64,000 nucleotides of DNA, taken from Lasiosphaeris hirsuta. Taxonomy: Eukaryota > Ascomycota > Sordariomycetes > Sordariales > Lasiosphaeriaceae. The stretch is taken from contig JAUKUA010000001.1 in assembly GCA_030549175.1 (NCBI GenBank), positions 744,001-808,000 of the forward strand, given 5' to 3'. The notes below the pieces were generated by a model. That model was not told the DNA's origin. It saw nothing but the letters and a program-made list of their open reading frames with translations, and did not search any database. Of the stretch, positions 39,198 through 51,294 are shown piece by piece. The position numbers were made by a program, and so were the translations under genes. How positions within the stretch are numbered: the first letter of the stretch is position 1; each line of letters opens with the position of its first letter.

Positions 39198-40472
39198 CGG
39201 TGGCTAGCGATGCCTTCGAAACATGCACTTCTCTTCGGCTGGTCTTGGGCAAGCATCTTACCTAGATTAGGTGCTTACTAATACCTCTTTTTAGCAAAAC
39301 ATGCAACCTTCCCCTCTGTGCTCTGACAAGTGAATGGCTGTTTGTGATATCAATCCCACTCATCGCTTTTCTTTCTCACACGAGGCCCCGCGAAATACGT
39401 ATGGTGGACGGGGCTGTGGAGGACAGGGAGGACAAGACGGGGTGTTGTCACTCGTGGACGAGGCGGGCGACGCGCACGGGGGAAATTCGGCGCAACATGG
39501 TGGGATTTGCAGCGGGCTTGTGAGTATAGGTTCGATGGCAATAGCAATTGTCTCAGCATAGTCACCGGCTAACAAACTGTGTGTAGGTAGTTAGCTGGCC
39601 GTTAGCCATATAACCGTTACGTTCTCACGCAAGCACCCAACTCAAAAACAGGCACATGGGCAAAGCTGCTTGCTTGATTTGATAGTTGCCGGTGGTACCA
39701 AGTAGCTTGTGGTGGTTATTTACAATGAGAATGTCCGCACACCCTCGAGCGGGGTGGGATAGTCAATACAGGCAAGACAGGCCTGCTTCCCCGTTTTGAA
39801 CGGGGAACAAGGCATACAGAAGGTTCGGCTCCGTTTTTTTCCTTCCCTTGGTTCTGCCTTAATTTCCGCAATTCCTTAACCCGATCCCGGGGTTTGGATC
39901 CCTGTTGCTGTTTTTGATATTCCAGCTGGTTCCAGCTGGTTCGCGAAGAACGCGAGAAAAGAAAAATGAAATCCCGCGGCCGGCATGCAAGTTCCTTCAC
40001 ATAGATTGCTAAAATCCGAAGGTATGTAAGGTGATCTGCTGTCCGTAAAAGGAGGCAGACATGCCTCAACAACACAAAGAAATCCGATAAGACGCTCCGT
40101 TGCCTTCCAGCAGGAAGATATGTCGTGGATATGCAAAAGCAGTGGCCTGGGGGTATATGTATCGCGATTAAAAATGAATGGCGAAAGAAACTAAAGCCGA
40201 ACGTCGAAGGTAGATGCATAGTGCGAATCAGTGCTGTTTACCAGATCCGAGACTATCCCGATATTAAAAGTTCGAGGTAATTCGAATCAAGGCCGGAGCC
40301 ACCAGTTGTGTACCCTGTGTGACTAGATATGCGATGCCCTCCTAGTTCGCCCAAACCGGAAATGAAAGTGCCATGTGTGACAGGAATCGAACGCACGGGG
40401 CGGGCTCGGGACCTGTTGTATCTAGGCACAACCGTGGAGTTGGACGTCAAGTGGTTGCATGAACCACCACTC
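38610..40472. other. Convergent intergenic region, no gene seen
   Basis: This is the 3' flank of the 36549 gene and of palI. It includes a (GA)n microsatellite and a 10-bp tandem duplication near 39922-39941 (TTCCAGCTGG twice). Confidence 0.6.
39171..39197. repeat. (GA)13 microsatellite
   Basis: About 27 nt of uninterrupted GA dinucleotides lie in the 3' flank of the 36549 gene. Confidence 0.9.
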
Positions 40473-42713
40473 TCAAATTGGAGGATAGCCTCCTCCGCCC
40501 CTTTTCCTTGACGGTGCGGTGCGTCCTGGGAGCTCAAAGTCTGGGTTGGAGTCAAGCAGTATATCAGCCGTACGGTTTACCGGCCGTCGAGGTATCACAT
40601 TGCCGCCATAGTTGCTTATTGCGCCGGGGGGTGGTTGGGGTGGAGCCCAGCGGGGATTGATACCTCGCTGTGAGATGGATGTGAAGGTTGACCTCTCAGA
40701 TTCTGCCGGGCTGCGGGCCCCTTGTGGAATATCCAGCGTATCCTCGTATTGGTTAGTCGTGTGTAGGGGGGGAGGCGCCGGTCTTTGGATCGCACCTGGA
40801 GGTTCCGCAAAGCGGGGGTCGACATCCTCGTAATACTCACCAGCCGCTGCTGGCGCAGGTGGCTGGGGAGCTGGAGTTCCGCGACTCGACGTCGGCTCCG
40901 GCACTCGAGGATTTAGAGGTGATGGAACACCTGGCGAGTTCCTGCCGGATCCTTGATTCCATGCTTGCCTCGGCGGCACGTACGAGTTACTAAACGGTTG
41001 GTTAGAAAATGTTATTGACACCTGTGGGAGGTAGGGATGGCTTCTTACTCTTCTTGACCGCTGTATGTGCTTTCAGCACTTACGTACGTATCGTGTCTAT
41101 CTGTTGATGTTCTTGCTTGTTGCATGGCCAGCATACCAGCAACGTCGGCATCACTGTCTCGGATACCATACTGCCCAAACCCTCCTTGTGTCTGTCCTGG
41201 AGCCCCTGCTCCCGCATCCATTTCTACGGCAGCCTGCCTGGGGGGGGGCCATCGTCGACACCTGGGAGTGGCGGAGGGGATTCAGCGCGCGGAAGGCTAT
41301 CTCTTTCTGGCGTGTACGCCTCGTACACTCCTGCTGGAACCCCGGGCATTGAGGGATTCGTATAACCAGGGGCCGAAGGCGGACCAGGAGATTGCTGTCT
41401 GGCGCCATACGGAACCGGACCATATGCACCTGCAGGCGAGGGTCTTCGGTCGTAGGCGGTCTCGGGTCCCATGTTTCCCTGATAGCTCGGCGGCGGCGGT
41501 GGGCGCCCGCCGCGACCTCCGTACCCGCGCGGCGGAGGACCATACCCTCCTCTGTTTTGTGGTGGACCGTAGCCACCCCGTGGTGGTGGGCCGTATCCGC
41601 CTCGTCCGTTGGGCGGAGGCGTTGGCCCGTACCCGTTATAGCCACCCCGTCCAGGGCCGGGATACCCACCACGCCCACGGTAACCACCTGGTGGCATGCC
41701 CCCTCGCCCCCTCCCATTAAGTCGCTCAAGCGAGGGCCCTCTCCTCATACCATAGCCATCCTGGGGCGGCATTGGGTTCCCATATTGATCTCGAGAACCT
41801 GGCGTGTTGGACAATGATCTCAAAGGGACACCGTCTGAACCGATAGTTGAGACGTCATTAACGAGTGTCGTTCCGGTTGGGGCGGTCTCTGAAGGGCTTC
41901 TAGAGGTCAGGGGGATTCTCTCATCGCTGCTTCGGTCATCCTTCTTCTCGTATGCGGCAAATTCAGCCAGAGTATCAGGCCGGCCGTTACTGACTACAGG
42001 AACGGTGGGCTGGATTGCAGTAGAGGAACTGACGTTGGCGGCCAATTGAGCTTGTCGATTGTAGTAGTTCTCACCACTCATCTCGGCATTCTCAGCGATG
42101 CGCTTTTTCCGGGCCTTTCTGCTAACGACGGTTCTTCGCATAGCGCAAGAGATCAGGCCGCTGAGAGCGACCAATATCGTCGCCGCTAGAACGATGTAGG
42201 AGCCCCAGGCCATGTGGGGGACGAACAGCAGAACATCGACCAGGAAGCACAGCAGGCAAACCAGGAAGTCAACAATGCCCACGATAAAGACGATTAAGAG
42301 GTACCTGGCCGAATGGGATGGTGAATGGAAATGAGCGACGATGGCGAGAACGAGCATGGCCAGCGTGAGAAGAGCGGCAACAGGGTGGACAATGAGAATG
42401 GCCGAAAGAGTGGCTCGGGTTGCCGTTGGAAGATTGAAGGAAGACGGATCCTTGTTGGCGAAGCCTGTCATAGTTGTGAGCACAAATCTTGGACACGGAA
42501 GTATCTGCATCCAGGGTTTGACTTACGAGCGTCATATCCAACTTCTATGGGGCTGCAGGTGCCATCTTTGCAGAAGCCAAACACACCAAAGGTGGCGCCG
42601 TCAAAACTGCCGAGCGGAACAGCTTGAATGATGGGAGTCGACAGGACGGCGAGAAGGAGTAGGCCAAAGGCCGCCAACAGCAAGGCCGTCAACGGTGTCG
42701 CCGGACGCAGCAT
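40473..42713 (-). CDS. palI: pH-response regulator PalI/Rim9, with apparent -1 frameshift at a C9 run
   Basis: PalI/Rim9 is a four-span plasma-membrane protein that assists the PalH/Rim21 sensor in alkaline pH signalling to PacC. Exon 1 is 42713-42527. Exon 2 runs 42464-41049 and exon 3 is 40989-40473. Introns are 62 and 59 nt. The N-terminus MLRPATPLTALLLAAFGLLL is diagnostic, followed by SFDGATFGVFGFC and three further membrane spans. A long cytosolic Gly/Pro/Arg/Tyr-rich tail follows, with PRAESPPPLPG. As given, the frame hits TAG at 41226-41224. The next frame then continues AVEMDAGAGAPG, IRDSDADVAGMLAMQQAR and, after exon 3, QGARSPAESERSTFTSISQR, all conserved PalI tail features. The summed exon length is one nt short of a multiple of three. 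One extra C in the run at 41240-41248 would give about 706 aa. A GCCAAG hexamer (PacC consensus) lies at 42847-42852, possibly by chance. Confidence 0.88.
41240..41248 (-). other. palI: C9 homopolymer where the palI frame breaks
   Basis: Nine C on the minus strand (G on plus) fall within the palI tail codons. Ten C would join the upstream frame to the conserved downstream frame. The gap between the frames is too short for an intron. Confidence 0.7.
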
Positions 42714-45700
42714 GTTTGACGGGCAGCTCCTGGAGCGGTATCTGACGAACTAGCCGTGGTGGGGAATGCCAGCGCCTTCAAGACGCGGCCGGGCGGAGGA
42801 GAACCTCGATCGTCTCAGAGTCGCGAGGGAGCGGCGGGCTCAACAAGCCAAGCTGCAATGTTCGAAGTGGGTTGTCGAGAAGCGGAGCGCAAAGTGTCGC
42901 CTGAAACATGCGAAAGGGTTCGGGAATGGCAAAGTGAGTGTGATGAGGAGCTGGCGCGTGTTGTGGGGGTTGGCCGCTCAGGAAATGAAGAAGAGTCGCG
43001 AGTCCATCGACAAATGGTGTGTTCCGACCAGCAGTTCTCTCGTTGCAGAACGAATCAATACAAACGAACCGACGTCCTCCCTCCCGTGTCGGACGGTCCA
43101 ATTAAGGGATTAGTAGTGCTGTCGATTCGGTCAATCGGCATGTCCCAGCGAAGTGAACGACGGCGGGGGGGTGACGCTGGTTTGTTCGCGATGCGGTGCG
43201 ATGCGATGCAAGGTGAGGCGACAGAGTGGGACGGGGTCACTGCTCTTGAGACTGGGGATTTTGGGGGGAAATCGTCGAGGAGCAACAGGGGATGGCCCCG
43301 GCGTTTTGGCAAGGTGGTGGTGCAGGTGGGTGAGGTAGGTGGGCAGTGCTCGAGTCCCCACACAAGGCAAGCCGGGCCTGCGTTTGAGGTCTTGGCTTCT
43401 CGTGGGCAGGCAGTTGGGCTTCGCTTCTGCCCTCATTCCCTGCCTCGAGGCTCAAGTTCTAGGCCCGGGTTATGCAGCCAAAAGACAATACCACCTCAAT
43501 GGAATACCAGAAAAACCTGCCTCCAGCGCTTGAATTGTCGTAACAAGCGCGGCGATGGTGAGATACCGGGGCGAAATGAGGTGGAATCAAGACCCCCAGG
43601 CCGTTCTCCTCGTCAACAACGGCTCCACGGAATGGCCCTGCCTCTTGCTGTGGGTCTTCAAGGTATGGAGCTGTGTCCCGTATTCTTGACACACGATCTG
43701 CGTAGCGGGGAGGCGAGAACTTCGGAGTAAAGCTACGAGCCGTCCTATCAGCTTTTGACACCAGAAGCTCCTCAATCACCATTTATTCACAAGTGCAAGA
43801 GTCGGCTCTGTCGCACTTGATGACGTCTCCTATACTTCCTCCAGTGGCATTTGCTGAAGCAACCCCAACACCGGGCCCGCTAAGGTACCATTGGCATTCA
43901 GCAATTCATTCCATCAAACCCAGACTCGTCTGACGATACAGAGGTCAAGAACCAATGGCTGCAGTCACCGGCGGGGGCTGCAGTCGCCTTTGCATGCTAG
44001 ATCAAGCAGGTCAAGCTCGCGGGAAAGACATCCACACTATGAGTTGCTCAATTTGGTCTGGTCTCCTGCATAATCCGATGATGCAACCGCATCTCCCACC
44101 AATCCGTCTACGCCGCGGCCAACTTCCGGTTTTTATCAATGCCCCGGGCTCTTCTCCCGGTCCCAGGCAGGTTAGAACGGACGGCTGCTTCGTTCGCTGT
44201 CGAGCTTGCGGGCTGCGGCCTTTGGTGACCTGGAAGCAGGCTGAGCAGGAAGACCGAAACGTACATTCATGATGCGGTCAGGCACGCCGCCAACTATTAA
44301 AAGTCGCTCTTGCATCAAAGGCGGTCACGGAAGTGGTTTGGGAGATGCCATTATTGGCCGAGAGTGCCAGTTGCTGACGCGGCTACAGCGTCTCGACCAC
44401 GACGCCGTGCACGCCTCGCCCGGCGTTGCAACTTGCAGGATAGCACGCTCGGGATCCCATTCTACAAACCCAACGCATGCGCAGACTCGACAAACAAGTT
44501 GAAGCGATCCAATGGCCCTTGCCTCTTCGAGGGGGGGGGGGGGGGGGGGGAAGCTCGGGAGCAATTAACCGCTGCTGGTCGCGTCAATCTCCCGCTTCCC
44601 CTTTCGAAACCGGACGGCTGCGACTTCTTCTGGCTCCCAATCTAGCGACCAATCTCGCCAGCACCAGCAGCATACCCGTGAGTGCTAGCGACATGCATCT
44701 ACCTGGAACCTGGCAATTCATTTACTCTGCTCGGAACTCCAAGGTTCGAAATCCTTGCCGGATATTAGCTCATATTTATCTGCACGCATCCCAGTTGCTA
44801 TCTCTAGCATCTAGCACCCCGCCTGTGATTCCGAAGACCTGCGACCACGATGCCGTTGTGGTGGGATGGCGAAGATCCCATCTACCATCCCAGGGGCGCA
44901 GACAAGGGACCTTCCGTCGTAGCAGCAGCACGGCACCAGTGCCAGCAACAGAGGGCGGATGCTCGGTCTGATAATAGCTTGCAGGACTTTACATGCCGTC
45001 ATTCGGATGTCAACAGCCCGGTGTTGCCATTCCACGGCAAGCAGGGAGATGCCGGCTTGGGCTGTTAGCGCGGCACTCTTATCCCCGTAGACTGATTGCG
45101 TGCATCGACGTCCCGCGCTATCTTAGTTTCAGATGTCGCTGCAGTTCATGGATGTGATCAGCATAACACCTGGCCCAGGGATAGAACCCAAGATCTGTCT
45201 GGGCTCGCGCAATCTGGGAATCGGGACACGCATATTATCGCTCTTAGTAGTATCTACACTAGGCCCATGGCTCTACGACTAGATCGTGACAAGCCTTGTT
45301 TATCGTTAATAGCTCTATATTAGCACCATCCTTGTCATTCTTGGGGGTGCCACTTGGCTAGTGGCTGGAGTGGACGGCACAGGCGTCTTGACGTTTTGAC
45401 GCCGCCATCGATTAGAATAGCAACTCGGCTCCTCTGTCTCAGAATCTGATACAGGCAGGTTGAGCGAAACATCGTGACCCCCGAAAGCGCCCGAATGGCA
45501 TCCATCCAACCCACAGCCATCCGGTACCCCATATGGCTCCTGTCTGGCTGACAGCTGTTCAAATGGCTCAACTCAGTAAACGTCGTTTGCGAGCCTATGT
45601 TCCTATGTTTGGGCAAGCGCAGGGCTTAGCGGAACTGCCACTGGTGGCTTCTTCAACGGGGCTAGGTTCAGGTGCCATACATAGCAATGCAATACGGTTA

Positions 45701-46073
45701 TTGATGACAAAATCATTGGGCTGTCCGAACTGTTCCACATGCTGTCGCGGTCCCGACCGAAGTCTGGGATCGGCCTATCGGACTCTAAACCCCGACCCCG
45801 ATCCCAGCCCCGACGAGCCGAGCGGGTTCGGGGTTTACGCCGCCGTGCGGCAAAAAGCGGGTCCGTCAGTTGGCTCCTCGATTTGTCGTCAGCACCTCTT
45901 TGCAAAAACGTCGTCATTCACGGCTGACTTTCTTTTTTCCTCCTCTGTCGCTCACTACACTGTCCTCCGATAACCGCACCACTAAACCTGACGTCCCCAA
46001 GACGAGGGCCAGGGAGACACCTGCCGCCTCACCGGTTCCGGAGGGCGAACCCCCTCCCCCCCCAAAAGAAATT
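42714..46073. other. Divergent intergenic region (3.4 kb), no gene seen
   Basis: This is the promoter region of palI (minus) and of the ABC1-like kinase (plus). A 324-codon open frame at 42756-43730 (plus) has arbitrary composition and is rejected. A G20 run is at 44531-44550. Confidence 0.55.
44531..44550. repeat. G20 homopolymer
   Basis: Twenty consecutive G on the plus strand. The length in the assembly is likely uncertain. Confidence 0.85.
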
Positions 46074-48161
46074 ATGCTGCGCCAGAGCGCCCTGGCATGC
46101 GCCGGCCGCCGCGCCCTGCCGACATCTCCGCCGATCCGCCGATCCTTCCACGTCCTCCTCTGCCAGCCCCGAGCCGCCTCGCCTTTCCGGCCCGCCCGCC
46201 GCTGGCAGGGCACCTTCTCGGCTGGCTTCACCCCGCCCTCGCCGGCGTCCCTCGGCGCCCCCCGCCCCGCCGGCACCTACACGCGCACGCGTAAGGTGTT
46301 GCGCCGCCTGCTCGTCCTCTCGGCGCTCCTCGGCGCGGGCTACGGTATCGACCAGTACCTCTACGCCGCGGGCATCGCGCGCTCGCTGCGCACCTTTGGA
46401 CTGGGGCTGATGGTCGCGCTGGATTATAAGCTGAACTTCCGGCCGACGCCGCTGCCCATCATCGGGGGCGAGGGGGGCATCCCGGAGCTGCACCGGCGGA
46501 ATGCGGAGCGCTTGTTCAGCTTGCTGCGGGATAATGGCGGGCTGTATCTCAAGATTGGCCAGGCGATCGCCATGCAGAGCGCGGTGCTGCCGGCCGAGTT
46601 CCAGAAGATGTTTGCGCGCATGTTTGACGATGCGCCGCAGGACGGGTGGGAGGCGGTCGAGAAGGTGATCCGCGAGGATTTTGGGGGGAGGAGTGTTGAG
46701 GATGTGTTTGGCGTAAGCTTTACCGGCCGCGAGGGCATGGGAGTTATGGAGCGGACCGCGAGGGCGAGTGCGTCGGTTGCGCAGGTGCACTGGGCTAGAC
46801 TTCCGGATGGGAGGGAGGTGGCTATCAAGATCCAGAAGCCGGAGATCAAGAAGCAGATTGGGTGGGATCTGTGGGCGTTCAAGTAAGTGTGCGTTCGTCG
46901 GCCCTGTTGGGACGGTTTGCTAATGGATTTATGTGTGTTTAGGGTAGTCACCAGGGTTTACACCTACTGGTTTGATCTGCCGCTGTACAGCTTGGTGCCC
47001 TTCATCACAGAGCGCCTGATGCTCGAGACGGACTTTGAGAATGAGGCGAAGAACTCGGAGCTGATGCGCCAGCTTGTGGCCGACGAGTCGAGGCTCCGCG
47101 GCCGCGTCTACGTGCCCCCCGTGTACCACGAGTTGAGCTCGAAGCGGGTGCTTACGACAGAGTGGATCGAGGGCGTGCGACTCTGGGATAAGGCGTCGCT
47201 GACGCGGCCTTGGATAGGTGGCCGCGGGAACGGGTCGGCTGGTGTGCATGGCGCGCTTCTGGAGTCTCCAGACATGGATATCCTGCGCCAGGAGATGCGG
47301 AGGGATCCCGATAACCAGTTCCTGAAGCCGGAGCGGATGGAGTGGAAGGGGTGGAACAACAAGGCAGGACTCGGCGTCTCGACCAAAGACGTGATGACGA
47401 CTATGGTCGACTTGTTCTCAGCACAAATCTTCAAATGGGGTGTCGTACACTGCGATCCACACCCAGGAAACATTTTTATCAGGCGGTTGCCGAGTGGAGA
47501 GCCCGAATTGGTACTAATCGACCACGGACTATACGTCTACATGAGCGACAAGTTTCGGCACGAATACGGCCTTTTCTGGAAGTCGCTCATGACGTTCGAC
47601 AACAAGAAGATTACCGAGATCACGGTGGAATGGGGGATCAAAGCTGCGGACTTGTTCGCATCGGCGACCCTGATGAGGCCGTACGAGGGTGGCAGCGGCC
47701 AGTTCAAGAGTGAGATGCTCAGGAACCTCGAGGACGGTAAGACGGCGAGCCAGCGCAGCTACGAGATGCAGCAGCGCATGAAGCAGGGGATCCGGGACAT
47801 CCTCTCCGACGAGGAGAAGTGGCCCAAGGAGCTTGTGTTTATCGGGCGCAACATGCGCATCGTTCAGGGAAACAACCAGTTTTTGGGGTCACCCGTGAAT
47901 AGGATCAAGATGATGGGCGAGTGGGCAAGCCGCAGTCTTTTCGAGGACCGCAACTTGCCGTTCAACCAGCGGATGGCCAACATGTGGCAGCACCTATTGT
48001 TCAAGACCGTGCTAACGCTGACGGACGTCGCCTTCTACTTTTACAAGATAAGGCAGCTTCTTGGGCTCGGCGGAGGCATGGAGGATGAGGTGGAGGCTAG
48101 GATGAGGACCGTGGCGAAGGAGATGGGGGTTGACTTGCAGCATCCTGTGTTTGAGGGCTGA
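46074..48161 (+). CDS. ABC1/UbiB-family atypical kinase, ADCK1/Mcp2(Cqd2)-like, mitochondrial, 675 aa
   Basis: This is a member of the COQ8/ADCK atypical kinase family. Yeast Mcp2/Cqd2 acts in the mitochondrial inner membrane in coenzyme Q distribution and lipid homeostasis. Exons 46074-46882 and 46943-48161 give 2,028 nt and 675 aa. The Arg-rich, Ser/Ala-rich N-terminus (MLRQSALACAGRRALPTSP) is a typical mitochondrial presequence. A hydrophobic segment near residues 78-98 follows. Family motifs in order are KxGQ (LYLKIGQAIA, about 160), the small-residue nucleotide loop ASASVAQVH (about 230), VAIKIQKP with the active-site Lys (about 251), catalytic HCDPHPGN (about 440) and LIDHGLY replacing DFG (about 460). 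The DHG form and the LETDFENEAKN segment favour ADCK1/Mcp2 over COQ8. An insert of about 60 residues precedes the catalytic loop. The start is the first in-frame ATG; the open frame extends upstream without one. Confidence 0.92.
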
Positions 48162-51100
48162 TGCTTCAGTTCTGCAAACCTCTCTCTTCATCCAAGCGTG
48201 CATGTATTATAAGCTGTACTTTAGTTCCGAGTTGTAGACGGCCTAGACGGATACCCCCTCAACTTTAGATGGCGTCGTGGGAAAAGGGGGTGGGACTCCT
48301 CACTACACTCCAATGTCTGCCTTGCGGACATTATATAGAAAGAGAAATAATGATAAGCGCCCATCCTTGATACCGCTGCCCTCGAGACAGAAAGACTTGA
48401 TCATGGTATCCTTGGTATCGTGTACTGGGAAAGGGAAGTTGGCCTTCTCCAAGATCTGCCAACCGGGGTGTTTTCGAGACGTGATGGGGCCGGGTTCGCT
48501 GAACATAGGCATCGGCCCCAGGCATTCAGACAACCATTTTTACGCAATGTATTATGAGAGTGGCCAGAACCACTTCACTTGTTTCAAGCGATGGGTATTG
48601 GGTGCTTCATCACAGACGGCCACGGATACGCCACAGATACGCCACAGATGCGCACTTGATGTGGTGTCATGGTGTGTGTAATGGATCGCATAAAGTTGAA
48701 GGACTGACGGAAGGGGCTTAGCTCCGGGGGTGGGTGTTTTCATGCGAAATGTCTTAGTGTGAAACACGGGCTTTTTCCCCACGGGTCTAGGCGGCTTTGG
48801 GGTTACTCCCAGGATGGCTGAAATTTGTCTTTTTACCCATCCATGTCCTGATGATTGCTGGATGGGATGGACGGATGGAACGCGGCGCCTCATGCGGCGG
48901 CGGGTGATTCTTGTTGTTTGATGCAAAGCAAAGACATTTCCATCTGTGCCCGTGAGCGCACCCCCTTGCCTGCTCCAAGAAAATTCCTTCTGGAAGACGA
49001 GGGGAATATCAACTGCCGTGTCTTGACCGGGTGCAATGGACTGCACGTGGCATCCACAGGTCTCGTTGTCGCTGTCTTGGAAAAGGGGATAACTTCGTCG
49101 AAGCTCAATTGTCGAAACAGTTTGCCACTCGGAGCCCTAAACACGGGTTTCGGGTGACGATGGAGCCATAACGGTGGGTGGTCGGAAAGCTGAGGGCACG
49201 GCAAGCAGCATCTCTCTCCATCTACCATAGCCACAGCAGGTCGCACCACAGGCTGCAAGAGGGGCGAGAAGAGCGAGATCACCCGTCAACGAACAGACTT
49301 GGTCTCGTGATATACACGACCGTGCTGCGGTAACCCGGCAGCGAAGGCGATAAGAGGGCATGACCGACCGTCTTGCCAGCGATGCTGAACGAGTGGGATT
49401 CGATTGGCATGTTGGGAGCAGGTGGTGGTCGGACATTTTCCAGCCGCTAATTGGCCGGCGCCGTCGCTCTCTCTTCGCAGGGGTGTCATGACCGGATGCA
49501 ATTTAAAGGGGTTCTGTCTTTTTCCCACCACCACACTTGGCTCAACATGGGCCGTGGGGCAGGCAATGCCGTGGAACGCTGCAGTGCTGTTCCATGAATG
49601 GACAAGAAAAAGAGTTGGCCAACACCTACCTGTTGGCCAGGTCCAAGCACAGAGTTGGCAAAAGAGGGATATGTGAAGAACAGGCGCCTGCAGATACAGA
49701 AGTGCGACTGATGAGACACACGCAAACTCGCAGACTTGCAACTGGGAACGGGGATTGAATGGAGAGCGGATCGGGTGAGCTTCTCCGCCCCAGTTCCTCT
49801 CTTGAGACGTGAGCACCTCTCCAGGACCCATATCCCATGGTCACTCTCCAAGCTGCGGTTCCAATCATCCGTGGGAGTTCAAGATCTGGGCAGAGGATGC
49901 GCAACGTTTTCAGCGTGGGCCATTCTTTTTCCTTCTTGGCGCGACCGTGGAATTGGCGCGTAGTTTAAGGGTGCAGCACGTTACAGGCCAGGTTTGTTCG
50001 GTTCGGTAGCTCCCCTGCAATATAGAAGAAGCTGGGAGCTGTACCTGCTGCACGTATCCCCGGACCCTCGACCCGTCTAGCCAATCCCTCCGCGCTGGTC
50101 ATCATCGGCCGTCACTTTTTTCCCTTCGTCGCGCTTTCTGAGAGTGCTGCTGCCGTGCTTGCTGCCCTCTTGCGCCCCTCAATCCCCCTTTGGACACCGC
50201 AGTCAGGCAACCGGTCGAGACTGAGAAATCATTTCTTGCACTACTCCCACTCGCACCTTCTCCTAGTGCCCTTCCGCCCAGCTTTGCATCACCCAGACTC
50301 GACCTGGCTGCTGTCGTTGTCGTTGTTCTCTTCGCCTGAGCAAGTCTCGACAAACGCGTTCTACCAGTGCTGCTCCCGTGCTACCTATACGGAAACACCA
50401 GCCCGTCCGCCAAACCGGCCCACGAGATCGCCCTGATCGCATTGCCATTTAGCTTCGGCCCAGCCTGAGTTTGTGACGGCAAAGGCTCAAAGTAAGTTTG
50501 TCTCACTGCGCTACTATTACTGTTACGGACAACGGTCCCGTTGTTCGTTGTGTTGGGGAGATCAGCCGTACAAAATCCGTCTGGTTTGCAATCGCAAATG
50601 GGCGAAGGGGAAACCAGGGGCGTTGGATGCTTCATCGGCGGCCAATAGTACAAAGTTGGCGCCCAGCGACGAGTGACGGGCTTGTTCGAGCTTGCTCTGC
50701 AGACCCAATTGCCCATCCAACACGTCGAGCGCAATGCTCAATTCAACTCAATCGCCGTAGCTGCAAAACCTTGAAAGTTGGCTGACGCGGCAACTGCCAG
50801 AACTCTCCTGACTGGATTTCCCGGCCGTTGTTCTCTCCCCATCATTTCGACCTCAAGCACCACTCTCCTCGCCAATTGCGCCTGCAGACCACCACACAAC
50901 GCTGAACATTGTTGATCGACGCCCGACCCTTTGCCAATCGCATCGTGTGCATCTTGTACATACAGCCGATACAGCCGGCAGCTAGGCAAACGAAGAAGGG
51001 GCCCTCCCGAGACACAGCACAGCCGTGTTTCGTACCTGCTCTGCTCTCAGCCAGAATCCTGATCTGCTCGAGGTCAGCAACCCCATCCCACCACTAGACG

Positions 51101-51294
51101 CGGCCGCTTCCCAGTCCCCGACCGTATTGAAGGCTGATTGTTTTCGACAGGCGCGTGCCACCTGCATGTGCCGTTGTTTCCTGGCCTTGCGCAGTGTCCT
51201 GCCACACAACCCATCGCAGCTACTCGAGTCTGAAACGTCGACGACTTTATGCTGCCCGCCCGCAGCTGAACCATCATAAACCTAACCTAACCCA
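48162..51294. other. Intergenic region (3.1 kb), no gene seen
   Basis: This is the 3' flank of the kinase gene and a long 5' region of the septin gene. From about 50100 on it is pyrimidine-rich and could be promoter plus a long leader. A CCTAACCTAACCC stretch at 51281-51293 abuts the septin ATG. Confidence 0.55.

Noticed and set aside
40340..40400. tRNA-like sequence (GTTCGATTCC on the minus strand)
   Set aside because: The T-stem does not pair and no anticodon arm or acceptor stem can be drawn.
42756..43730. 324-codon plus-strand ORF upstream of palI
   Set aside because: Composition is arbitrary (Arg/Gly/Ser mix), with no domain or splice context; it lies in the palI promoter region.
44745..44765. 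GGTTCGAAATCC resembling a Pol III B box
   Set aside because: The loop-closing pair is absent, and there is no A box or cloverleaf upstream.
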